A model generated the notes under the pieces. The model made no database searches and was not told the origin of the DNA. It worked only from the letters and a program-made list of their open reading frames with translations. Shown here piece after piece: positions 37,018 to 45,515 of a stretch of 64,000 nucleotides of DNA. Made by a program: the position numbers and the translations under genes. The stretch spans positions 3,201,027-3,265,026 of the forward strand of contig NZ_CP025096.1 of the NCBI RefSeq assembly GCF_002831565.1, in the 5' to 3' direction. Position 1 is the first letter of the stretch. Every line of letters begins with the position of its first letter. Origin of the DNA: Spirosoma pollinicola (lineage in GTDB: Bacteria > Bacteroidota > Bacteroidia > Cytophagales > Spirosomataceae).

Positions 37018-37049
37018 CCTGCTCGTTCGGTAGAGACGTAAAAAAAGGA

Positions 37050-37129
37050 TTTATGACCACAGAGGCACAAAGAACACAGAGGAATTCGTATTTAAGTCTC
37101 TGTGCTCTTTGTGCCTCTGTGGTCATAAA
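37050..37129. repeat. Inverted repeat inside the amino-sugar operon, CCACAGAG family
   Basis: Arms 37050-37081 and 37098-37129 pair at 31 of 32 positions around a 16-base loop. The arm, TTTATGACCACAGAGGCA then CAAAGAACACAGAG, is the plain form of the family without the extra GC block. It touches the stop codon of the MFS gene and ends 33 bases before the nagA start. Confidence 0.93.
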
Positions 37130-38443
37130 CTAAAACCAGCGTTTGACTTTGTGGCCGTATGCAGCATAATAGACCAGGTATAAGTAGCAGGGAAAAAGTA
37201 CCCAATAGGCTTTGTGGACTGTAAACAAATCGGCGAAGTAGCCATAAAAAAGCGGCATTATGGCATTACCGCACAATCCCATGATGAGGATAGACGCGCC
37301 AATCTTCGTGAAACGGCCCAGCCCGTCAAGCGCCAATGGCCAGAGCCCAGCCCAAACCAGCGAGTTTGCCAGACCGAGTAATACCACAAACCAGATCGAA
37401 ATATCGGCTGTATGGCCCAGAAATGTTACCGATCCATGCGTGAAAATGATGAGTAAAGTAAAGGCCGTTCCCAGCAGGGTGCAGATGCGTAACGCATTTA
37501 CCTGGCTGATGAACCGTGGAATGCAGATGATACCAATGACGTAGCCGCAAATGGTGCAAATCAAGGTATAAGATGGAAAAGTCTTTGCTTTGAGCAGATC
37601 GATACCCATCGAATTGGCATAGCCAATAATTGTGTCGATGGCGATGACCTGCGTGCCCACGTGCATAAAAATGGCAAAAGCACCCAAAATCAGGTGTGGG
37701 AATTGAAAGATACTTGTCTTGCCCGCATTGGCGGTTGCCACATCGGCGGTTTCGTGCTCGGTGTCTATTTCGGGTAGGGGGGAGCGGTAGACCAGATACC
37801 CCAATACAAACAGAAACGTGCCCAACACGGCATAAGGCGGAATAACCCGCCGAACCAGTTCGTCAAGCGCCACTCCCCGTTGCTCAGTGGTCATCGTGCC
37901 AAGCTGGGCAAACAAATCGGTGTCGGTAGGGCGCAGAATGACGGCGGCAAATACCAGCGGAGAGAGAATACCCGCAGCTTTGTTGCAAATGCCCATGATG
38001 CTAATGCGTTGGGCGGCTCGCTCTTTAGGACCCAAAATGGTTATGTACGGATTCGTTGCCGTTTGCAGAATTGCCAGACCGATCCCGATCATGAACAAGC
38101 CCATCAGGAAAACCGCGTAGGTTCGGGTCATGGCGGCCGGAATGAAAACAAACGCGCCCAGAGCCATAACCCAAAAGCCAACCATCATACCTTTCTTGAA
38201 CCCAACGGCCTTTAATAAATAAGACGCCGGCACCGACATGATGAAGTAGGCAATATAAAAAGCAAAGGCAACCAGATACGCCTGAAAGATGGTCAGTTCG
38301 CAGGCTATCTTGAAATAAGGAATCAGGATGGAGTTTACCCACGAGATAAAGCCGAAGATGAAAAACATCAGCCCGATCAAAAAAATAGAAATCGTGGTTT
38401 CCCGTTTACTGAGGCTGTTAACGTCGATGGCGAGCGTGCTCAT
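37130..38443 (-). CDS. Sugar MFS transporter (FucP/NagP-like)
   Basis: This 437-residue inner-membrane protein has twelve predicted helices of the major facilitator superfamily, in the FucP-type sugar:H+ symporter group common in Bacteroidota. Visible are FIFGFISWVNSILIPYFK in helix 1 and GLAILQTATNPYITILGP in the first half. Linkage to nagA and nagB makes N-acetylglucosamine or another amino sugar the likely substrate (inference). Its start overlaps the upstream oxidoreductase stop by 4 bp (ATGA), which is strong evidence for one operon. Confidence 0.9.
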   Translation of the reverse strand: MSTLAIDVNSLSKRETTISIFLIGLMFFIFGFISWVNSILIPYFKIACELTIFQAYLVAFAFYIAYFIMSVPASYLLKAVGFKKGMMVGFWVMALGAFVFIPAAMTRTYAVFLMGLFMIGIGLAILQTATNPYITILGPKERAAQRISIMGICNKAAGILSPLVFAAVILRPTDTDLFAQLGTMTTEQRGVALDELVRRVIPPYAVLGTFLFVLGYLVYRSPLPEIDTEHETADVATANAGKTSIFQFPHLILGAFAIFMHVGTQVIAIDTIIGYANSMGIDLLKAKTFPSYTLICTICGYVIGIICIPRFISQVNALRICTLLGTAFTLLIIFTHGSVTFLGHTADISIWFVVLLGLANSLVWAGLWPLALDGLGRFTKIGASILIMGLCGNAIMPLFYGYFADLFTVHKAYWVLFPCYLYLVYYAAYGHKVKRWF

Positions 38444-39807
38444 AAGGTAGGTTCCCAGCCTTTTTCGTACTCACGCTGCCAAAATCTGGCAGCCGCTTTA
38501 TTATTAAGAATGTGCCCGTTGGTTGGGTCAATATCCAGCGCGTCGCCCGAACGCAGGGCGATGTTGCCCAACTGGCAAAGCAGCGTACTCTGATGCCCGC
38601 CCACAATGCCCGAAGCCAGGGGAGTATCTTTCTTGATGGCTTCGACAAAATTTTGAAGGTGTGTGGCATCCAGCACCTGAGAGGGATTCATTTTGTTTCG
38701 CGGGTCAATCGGCAAGTCGTTTTTAACCTCTTTCACCAGCTTATTGTCGAGGTCGAAAATTTTGTAGGCATTGCCGCCACCGTATTGCAGGGAACCCGTT
38801 TCACCGTAAAATGTGACCCCTACATCGCTGCCTTCTACGGTTCGTCCATTGCAGCTGCGGCCTTCCCAGGTCATGGCCGTATTGTTGTTGAATGTCAGGT
38901 TGATCACCTGTGTGTCGGGCGCTTCCCAATCGTCTTTATATCGGTAGCGCCCCCCCAGTGAGGTTACTTTGTTTGGGTAGGTAACATCCAGTCCCCAGCG
39001 CATCAGGTCGAGCATATGGGTGCCGTTATTGAGCGCTTCGCCTGTTCCCCAATGCCAGAACCAGTGCCAGTTGTAGTGAATGACGTTGTCTTTATAGGCG
39101 CGTCGGGGTGCGGGCCCCTGCCATAAGTCATAGTTTAGCCAGGCCGGAACGGCCACTGTTTTGCCGACGCCAATGGTTGCGCGGTTGTTGGTATACCAGC
39201 CTTTGGCAAAATAAGGTCGACCGATGGCGCCGTTTTTAATGTCCTGAATAGCCAGTTTTACATTGGGCCACGACCGGCGCTGGTTACCCATCTGGATAAC
39301 ATTTTTGTGTTTTGCTGCCACCGCAACCAGTAACTCGCCTTCGTGCGGATTGTGGCTGCATGGCTTTTCAAGATAGACATGCTTGCCCGCTTTTGAGGCC
39401 AGAATAGCGGCCGGTGCGTGCCAATGATCGGGAGCCGCAATGACGAGGGCGTCCATGTCTTTGTCTTCCAGTGCCTTTCTGAAATCGGGCTGATTAGCAG
39501 GCTTCGACTGCTGGATGCCGGTTACGGTGGTAATGCATTTTTCGGCTGCTCTGGAGTCCACATCGCAGATCGTAACTACTTCGCAATTTGGTTGTAAGGC
39601 GAAATTGCTCGACAGGGCCAGGCCACGGCTATTGACGCCCATGACCCCCACCTTCACTTTCTCATTGGCACCCAGAATACGACCGTAGCTTTTGGCACTA
39701 AATCCCGGCAGAATGCCACCCACAGACAGGGCTGCGGTACCAATAATTGATTTTTTGACAAAATCACGACGGGAGTTTTCTCCCTGATAGGTTTCATTGG
39801 TGTTTAT
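38440..39807 (-). CDS. Gfo/Idh/MocA oxidoreductase with Tat signal, unusual start
   Basis: The protein has an NAD(P)-binding Gfo/Idh/MocA fold: KVGVMGVNSRG near the N-terminus, EKPCSHN for the family EKP lysine, and NWHWFWHWGTGEALNNGTH in the substrate domain. A twin-arginine signal (SRRDFVKKS) is readable in frame, but between it and an upstream stop at about 39834 there is no ATG, GTG or TTG. An ATA at 39807 is in the expected place (455 codons). The first standard start, GTG at 39723, would cut off the RR motif. The coordinates follow the ATA reading. It is exported if so, and is translationally coupled to the MFS gene. Confidence 0.75.
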   Translation of the reverse strand: MNTNETYQGENSRRDFVKKSIIGTAALSVGGILPGFSAKSYGRILGANEKVKVGVMGVNSRGLALSSNFALQPNCEVVTICDVDSRAAEKCITTVTGIQQSKPANQPDFRKALEDKDMDALVIAAPDHWHAPAAILASKAGKHVYLEKPCSHNPHEGELLVAVAAKHKNVIQMGNQRRSWPNVKLAIQDIKNGAIGRPYFAKGWYTNNRATIGVGKTVAVPAWLNYDLWQGPAPRRAYKDNVIHYNWHWFWHWGTGEALNNGTHMLDLMRWGLDVTYPNKVTSLGGRYRYKDDWEAPDTQVINLTFNNNTAMTWEGRSCNGRTVEGSDVGVTFYGETGSLQYGGGNAYKIFDLDNKLVKEVKNDLPIDPRNKMNPSQVLDATHLQNFVEAIKKDTPLASGIVGGHQSTLLCQLGNIALRSGDALDIDPTNGHILNNKAAARFWQREYEKGWEPTL

Positions 39808-39904
39808 ACCAAAAGCAGTAAGGGTAAGAGATCAATACTTGAGTCCAAGAAAGCAGATAAGCGCAATAAGTCTGTTTTTTAACCGGCAGGTGACTGTGTC
39901 CGCG

Positions 39905-40918
39905 TTATTTTTTCTTCGCACTGGCCATCACACTGTCGAGGGTAACGGCGGCACCTCCATGCCGTTTACTTTCGTCAGCGGCTTCCATGAACGCAAAAAT
40001 TTCAATGGTTTCGTCGGGTGTTACCGGCACGTTACCGGTTTCGTAATAGTTGATAATGTCCAGCAGGAGTGGTTCGTAACCGCCATAGGGCCCCAACACG
40101 ATATTTCCCGACTGGGTAAAAACGGTGCCGCCGTAATCGTGTTTTCCCGTGCGGGTTCCGCGAACGGTGCCAACGCGCCCGTCGGCCCATTTGCCTATGA
40201 TGATATCGGTGCCATCGGTATGCACGCGTACCACCTGTTTGCAGCCCGTTCCCATAACTGTGTAGAGTGTTTCAACGCCATGAATACCGTACCAATAAAA
40301 GTCGGGATGTGTCTTTTCGAGTACGGCGGGGCTGAAGGTGTCCGCACCCAGCACCTGGTTTTTAGCCACTTTTTCGATTCCCTTTATGTGCCGAAGCGAA
40401 GAGGCCGAAAACAGCGGGATGTTGTATTTTTTGGAAGCCTCGAAAATGGCGATCGTGTCGGACAGCGAAGCCGCAATGGGTTTGTCGATAAACACACGCT
40501 TGCCCGCCTTGAGTACCTGCAAGGCCTGTTCGAGATGGAGCCGCCCGTCGTTGGTTTCCAGCAATACTACGTCGACTTTTTTAAGTAGTTCGCTGATGGA
40601 ATCGACAATTTCGACATTCAGTTTTTTTACTTCTTCCGTGTAAGCCGGGACGCGACTGGTGCTGCTCTCAATATCTCGACTCCCTTGCGGATAGACCGCC
40701 ACGACTTTATAACCCAGAAAGGCAGCGTTGGCATCGGGGGCGTTGAGCGCTTTGGTAAAGGCGGTGCTATGCGAGGTGTCCAAACCAATTATACCAACAC
40801 GCTTCGCCGGTTGACGTAGCTGTTTTGCCGTGAGCATATGGGGTGTTAGCAGAAGGGCCGTGCAGCCTTGCGCAGTAGTTTTTAAAAATGCTCTTCGGTT
40901 AGGTAGGGTAAGCTTCAT
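39905..40918 (-). CDS. Gfo/Idh/MocA family oxidoreductase with Tat signal
   Basis: This 337-residue protein begins with a Tat-type signal (NRRAFLKTTAQGCTALLL). A Rossmann NAD(P) domain follows (RVGIIGLDTSHS) with the EKP-like FIDKPIAASL and a C-terminal alpha/beta substrate domain. It probably oxidises or isomerises a sugar derivative in the periplasm. It is the second gene of the operon: the SDR stop is 12 bases upstream, and the next oxidoreductase starts about 97 bases downstream. Confidence 0.85.
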   Translation of the reverse strand: MKLTLPNRRAFLKTTAQGCTALLLTPHMLTAKQLRQPAKRVGIIGLDTSHSTAFTKALNAPDANAAFLGYKVVAVYPQGSRDIESSTSRVPAYTEEVKKLNVEIVDSISELLKKVDVVLLETNDGRLHLEQALQVLKAGKRVFIDKPIAASLSDTIAIFEASKKYNIPLFSASSLRHIKGIEKVAKNQVLGADTFSPAVLEKTHPDFYWYGIHGVETLYTVMGTGCKQVVRVHTDGTDIIIGKWADGRVGTVRGTRTGKHDYGGTVFTQSGNIVLGPYGGYEPLLLDIINYYETGNVPVTPDETIEIFAFMEAADESKRHGGAAVTLDSVMASAKKK

Positions 40919-40930
40919 GGACAGCCGAAG

Positions 40931-41674
40931 TTAATATGTGGCTCGTCCACCCGATAAATCGAAGGTGAAGCCGGTTGTAAAACTATTTTTTGGCGAGACA
41001 ATATAGGTAGCCAGGTTCGCAGCTTCTTCCAGCGTGCCGCAGCGTTTCATCGGAATTTTATCGGTCATGTACTTCACCTGTACCTCGGGCATGGCATCGA
41101 CCAGGGGCGTTTGAATAACGGCAGGTGCCAGCGCATTCACCGTTATGCCTCGTTCGGCATATTCTTTCCCCTGCACTTTCGCCATGCAGATAACGGCTGC
41201 TTTAGAGGTCGAGTAAGCCAGCATACCCGCATTCCCTTCTTTACCGGCGATGGACGCAATATGCAGGATACGGCCATAGTTCCGGGCAAGCATGAACGGC
41301 AACACGGCCTTCGAAGTATAGAAGCTACTCATGAAGTTCACCTCAAAAACCTTGTGCAGATTTTCGCTGCTGACTTCATGGCTCTGAACGTTCGTGATGC
41401 CGGTAATGCCAACACAGTTGATCAGGCAGTCGATCTGCCCGAATTGATCATGCACCCTGGTAACAGCCTCTAAAACCAGCTCTTCGTCGGTGACGTCGAT
41501 ACCAATCAACAGGGCGCTTGAGCCGTAAGATGCGAACGCGTTTTGTAAGGCTGCCTCGTTAAAATCGAGTAAACCAACCCGGGCTCCTTCGGCCAGTAAT
41601 TTGTGTGCGATGGACAAGCCAATTCCCGAAGCGGCTCCGGTAATCAGCGCAACCTGTCCACTAAATTCTCCCAT
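40931..41674 (-). CDS. SDR family NAD(P)-dependent oxidoreductase
   Basis: This 247-residue classical short-chain dehydrogenase has the cofactor motif TGAASGIG (about 12-19), the NNAG-equivalent region INCVGITG, the catalytic YSTSK (about 151-155) and VNALAPAVIQTPLVD. It is probably cytoplasmic and acts on a sugar or sugar acid. It is the first gene of the leftward operon through nagB. Its promoter should lie in the 124 bases before it, where I find no exact -7 box. Confidence 0.88.
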   Translation of the reverse strand: MGEFSGQVALITGAASGIGLSIAHKLLAEGARVGLLDFNEAALQNAFASYGSSALLIGIDVTDEELVLEAVTRVHDQFGQIDCLINCVGITGITNVQSHEVSSENLHKVFEVNFMSSFYTSKAVLPFMLARNYGRILHIASIAGKEGNAGMLAYSTSKAAVICMAKVQGKEYAERGITVNALAPAVIQTPLVDAMPEVQVKYMTDKIPMKRCGTLEEAANLATYIVSPKNSFTTGFTFDLSGGRATY

Positions 41675-41798
41675 AATGTATTTCGTTTTTCTTCGAGTAG
41701 CATAAGCTTACCAGAGGCTGTTCTCTACCGGTCGATTGCCTTTTTTTTCGCCACCAACTGGAAGAGATCTAAACAAAATACAGGCACAGATCTGTCGA

Positions 41799-44111
41799 TT
41801 ATGCGTTAAGCAAGTCGCTTAGACAGTCAATTTCGGCTTCCAGACTGATACACAAGTCTGAAATAACTTTAGGGTTTGTTTCAGAAACATGCTCCAGTTG
41901 GTTAGCAAGGTCGGCCAGTTGCGTGAAATTGACCGTTAAAGCCGTCCCCTTGAGCTGATGCGCCAACTCTTTGATCGCGTGTACATTATCATTTTTCCGG
42001 GCCTGGTGGAGTCGCTCTGGAAAAGCGGCCAGATAGCCTTTGGCGGCACTGATTAACAGGTCAACCAATTGTTGATCGTTGTTCATGTTGGCCAGTAGCC
42101 CGTCTGCATCAAAATGGTCTTTAGCGGCAATAACTGCCTTTTCTGCCGCAGAGCCTGGGTCGGGATCGAGCCACTTGTCAATTATTTGCTCCAGTAAGTT
42201 TGGCAGGATGGGTTTGCTCAGGTAATCATCCATGCCAATTTGAAGGCATTTTTCCCGTTCGCCCTGTACCGTGCCCGCCGTGAGGGCAATGATGGGAATC
42301 CGTCTCCCATTTTCCAGTTTACGAATGGCTTTCGTGGCTTCGTACCCATTCATTTGGGGCATCTGGATGTCCATGAAAACAAGGTCGGGCTGGCTGGTCT
42401 GAAACGTGTCGAGGGCCTGTAGACCATCTACAGCTTTCAGCAATTTGGCATTTGGTAACCGTTGACTAATCAGCGTTGTCGCCAGCAGCATATTCACCAT
42501 GTTATCTTCGGCGATCAGGATTGTAACTTGCTTAAGTGAAAGACTTGGTTGTGTCTGGTTCATTGGTGGTTTTTTAATCTCGTCGCGGTCTTCTTTGTGA
42601 ATTTTGACATGGGCGAGTGCTTCATAGAGTTGCTCGGCTTTAACCGGCTTTATCAACCGCTGAGACACATTTAATTCCCTGCACGCGGACAGTACAATAT
42701 CGTCTTCAGACGAGCTGTGCAGGAGCAAAACCGGTAACTGATCGGCAGCTATCTTAAGCTCCTGTCGAATAAATCGAATCGTCGCCAATCCATCCACATA
42801 AGGCATGTGGTAATCCATCAGAACGGCGTCGTATTGTTCTTTGGCCCTCAGCCGGTCCAGGGCTTCAAGTCCACTGGCTGCCAGTTCAGTTTTTATGCCT
42901 TTTAACAGCAACATCGCCTGTAGAATCTGCCGATTGGTAGCGTTGTCATCGACAATCAATACATGCCTGATCAAATCCATATTCGGTAAGGGCAGCGCTT
43001 CACCTGACATGGCTTTAAATTGAATGTCGAAGTAGAACGTGCTGCCTTCACCCACATTGCTGTTCAGCTGGAGTTTACTGCCCATTAAACTCAGTAGTTT
43101 ATTGGAAATGGCCAACCCCAGGCCTGTACCGCCAAATCGACGGGTGGTCGAGGTATCTTCCTGAGCAAAGGCATCGAATATTTTAGACTGATTTGGCTGA
43201 GCAATGCCTATACCGGTGTCTCTCACCGAAAAACGAAAGTCCGTAGAAGAGCTGTCCGATGGACCAATCCGTTCTACTTTTAATTCGATTTCGCCTTGTT
43301 GGGTAAACTTAACGGCATTGCTGAGCAGGTTGATTAAAATTTGCCGAAGCCGGATTGGGTCGACCCAGATAAAGCGAGGAACATCGGGGGCAATATTGAG
43401 CAGCATCTCCAGTTTCTTTTGGTGGGCATGCAGCTTAATCATGTCGGCAACCTGACTGCCAACGGTGAGCAGGTCGGTTTTTTCGATGGCCAGTTCCAGT
43501 TTCCCCGCTTCAATTTTAGAGAAGTCGAGAATATCATTGATGATGTCCAGCAGCGAATTGGCCGATTGATTCACCAGCGATAAATAATGTTGCTGAGTGG
43601 CATCGGTATTGGTTTTCAGGAGTAAGTCCGTAAATCCGATCACACCGTTGAGGGGCGTGCGGATCTCATGACTCATCATCGACAGAAAATCAGATTTGGC
43701 CAGGGTTGCCTGCTCGGCCAGTTCTTTGGCCTGCCTCAATTCCGATTCTATCTTTTTCCGGCGTTCAATCTGTCTTTGTAGGAAATCGACCAGCCCAATC
43801 AGGTTGTCTGTATTTACATCCGGTACACCATCCTCGTCCGGCATCTCAAGCGTTCGAATGGCTTCGATCAATTTCTCGACCGACTGCCCCCGCTGATCAA
43901 TCTCTCCTTTGAGTTTCCGATTAATCACGGCGTACTCCAGTTCGTTCATGGCCGACGAGTGTTCAAACAACTCTTTGTCGCGCTCGAAATTGTGATACGA
44001 CTCATTCACCGCTTTAACAAACGACTGAAAGCGCGGGTATTGAAATTCCTCGTTTGGCAGGTACTTTTTAAGCTGTCGGGCAAGTACTTTATGTATCGGT
44101 GTAGACTCCAT
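41799..44111 (-). CDS. Hybrid histidine kinase with two receiver domains and Hpt
   Basis: This 770-residue cytoplasmic protein has no membrane helices. Residues 1-115 are a helical region that I do not recognise; a coiled coil follows. HisKA has His148 in MSHEIRTPLNG, and the HATPase has DTGIGI and GTGLGLAIS. Two intact receiver domains carry VLMDYHMP and VFMDIQMP, with LIKPV and LSKPI lysines. A C-terminal Hpt has AHQLKGTA. It lies 5 bases after the FIST gene, so FIST may provide the sensory input. No DNA-binding output gene is adjacent. Confidence 0.92.
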   Translation of the reverse strand: MESTPIHKVLARQLKKYLPNEEFQYPRFQSFVKAVNESYHNFERDKELFEHSSAMNELEYAVINRKLKGEIDQRGQSVEKLIEAIRTLEMPDEDGVPDVNTDNLIGLVDFLQRQIERRKKIESELRQAKELAEQATLAKSDFLSMMSHEIRTPLNGVIGFTDLLLKTNTDATQQHYLSLVNQSANSLLDIINDILDFSKIEAGKLELAIEKTDLLTVGSQVADMIKLHAHQKKLEMLLNIAPDVPRFIWVDPIRLRQILINLLSNAVKFTQQGEIELKVERIGPSDSSSTDFRFSVRDTGIGIAQPNQSKIFDAFAQEDTSTTRRFGGTGLGLAISNKLLSLMGSKLQLNSNVGEGSTFYFDIQFKAMSGEALPLPNMDLIRHVLIVDDNATNRQILQAMLLLKGIKTELAASGLEALDRLRAKEQYDAVLMDYHMPYVDGLATIRFIRQELKIAADQLPVLLLHSSSEDDIVLSACRELNVSQRLIKPVKAEQLYEALAHVKIHKEDRDEIKKPPMNQTQPSLSLKQVTILIAEDNMVNMLLATTLISQRLPNAKLLKAVDGLQALDTFQTSQPDLVFMDIQMPQMNGYEATKAIRKLENGRRIPIIALTAGTVQGEREKCLQIGMDDYLSKPILPNLLEQIIDKWLDPDPGSAAEKAVIAAKDHFDADGLLANMNNDQQLVDLLISAAKGYLAAFPERLHQARKNDNVHAIKELAHQLKGTALTVNFTQLADLANQLEHVSETNPKVISDLCISLEAEIDCLSDLLNA

Positions 44112-44116
44112 TGCGT

Positions 44117-45256
44117 TTATTTCTCAGAGAAGACCGTAATCGTCATGGTTTGATTGTGTAGTTCGCAGCGAGCGTCAGGTGCAATGGGCGATATCTCGCC
44201 ATAGGAATAAAATCCCGTTAGTACTGAAGGGGAACCGAACACCTCACGCACGGCCTCTACTTCTTCGTCTACCCGCTGCCCCAGCACCAGTTTCCGCCCA
44301 ACACAACTCACCAGAATAGCCAACTCGGGTTCTACTGCCAGATGTTTCCTGGCAGTATGGGCTGCCACGGCTGCCGCTTCGATCAGCCGATCCAGATTTG
44401 CTGTCATAAAGCGCACGAGACTCTTTTCGGGCATATCGCCCGCAAATGTCATACTTCGGGTTGCCTCGTCAATAGTCAAAATAGTACGCACCAGCGGGTG
44501 TGAATCGGGCGTTGCGCGCATCGATAATGGGAAAAATAAAGCTGCTGAGGGTAAGCCGCTGGCATATTTTCCAAGATACTCCTTATAGAGATCAAGGGCC
44601 TGTTTATCCCCAATCTGATAGAGCACATTGTATTCTGAGCGGGTCACTTCGCGTTCGGGCCCAAATACGTCCCAGCCACCCATCGAACTGGTGCCCACTG
44701 TAAGCTCCGAACCGTAAAAACCAATGCCAACGATTTTGCCAACAGCCGGTGGTTGGTTTAGACCGACCAGGGTGCGCTCAAAACGGGCTGCATCACCGGC
44801 CAGCCCACCCGTGATCGGGACGATGCGGTCGAGGCCATGGTTCAGGGCGTCGATTAGCTGAGTACCATTGACCAGACCCCCGTCGGAGATGACAAATACA
44901 GCTGCCAGCGTTTCATCATCCAGTGTCTGCGCCAGCTGCCTGCCGGCAGCATAACTCTCACTGCGATCCGAAATATCGATCTGTACCGACCGGATGGTTG
45001 TTTTCTCGAACTCTATAGCCGTAACAACAATACTGTCGTCGCACACTTTGTCGTCAAAAATTTCTCCCGCAGTTGAATTTATAACGATTGCAGCAGCTGG
45101 GTATAACTCCCGGAGCTGTTGGTACAAACCAGGCTTATCAAGTAGAGCGCGTTCACCAAAAGCAAGTATTAACTGTGCTTTGTGACCAGAAAAACCGGTG
45201 GTTTCAGTTATAATAGTCCAGTTGTCAGCGTCAAAGACGGACTGTCTGAGTTTCAT
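44117..45256 (-). CDS. FIST N/C domain sensory protein
   Basis: This 379-residue soluble protein combines FIST N (about 30-225) and FIST C (about 225-365) domains. Landmarks are LILAFGERALL, INSTAGEIFD, FVISDGGLVNGTQ, ITGGLAGDAARFERT and the C-terminal GFYSYGEISP. FIST domains are predicted small-ligand sensors, perhaps for amino acids, usually found with signalling proteins. The gene is the first of a two-gene operon with the hybrid kinase and is divergent from a second hybrid kinase across a very AT-rich 259-base gap. Confidence 0.9.
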   Translation of the reverse strand: MKLRQSVFDADNWTIITETTGFSGHKAQLILAFGERALLDKPGLYQQLRELYPAAAIVINSTAGEIFDDKVCDDSIVVTAIEFEKTTIRSVQIDISDRSESYAAGRQLAQTLDDETLAAVFVISDGGLVNGTQLIDALNHGLDRIVPITGGLAGDAARFERTLVGLNQPPAVGKIVGIGFYGSELTVGTSSMGGWDVFGPEREVTRSEYNVLYQIGDKQALDLYKEYLGKYASGLPSAALFFPLSMRATPDSHPLVRTILTIDEATRSMTFAGDMPEKSLVRFMTANLDRLIEAAAVAAHTARKHLAVEPELAILVSCVGRKLVLGQRVDEEVEAVREVFGSPSVLTGFYSYGEISPIAPDARCELHNQTMTITVFSEK

Positions 45257-45515
45257 GCGTAGCTGTTCGTAAATAGATGGAAGATAAGGGTGAAAGAAAT
45301 AATAACGACGAGAGTTGAGTTACCAAAAATAAGTTAAATAATATAAAATCAATTATATATGCATCTATACGAAGACTGTAGGTTACGGTGTTTGTATAAA
45401 TAAAACCTATTTTATTTGTCATTACAAATTTAATTTTATTATTTTATATATAAATATCTTTAAAGTTTATTTATTTTTTATTTAGTATATATATTAAGTG
45501 TGTGAACCCCAGTCT

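Noticed and set aside
2097..37129. A CRISPR array, because of repeated CACAGAG units
   Set aside because: The units are inverted arms of isolated palindromes kilobases apart, with no regular direct repeats or spacers and no cas genes.
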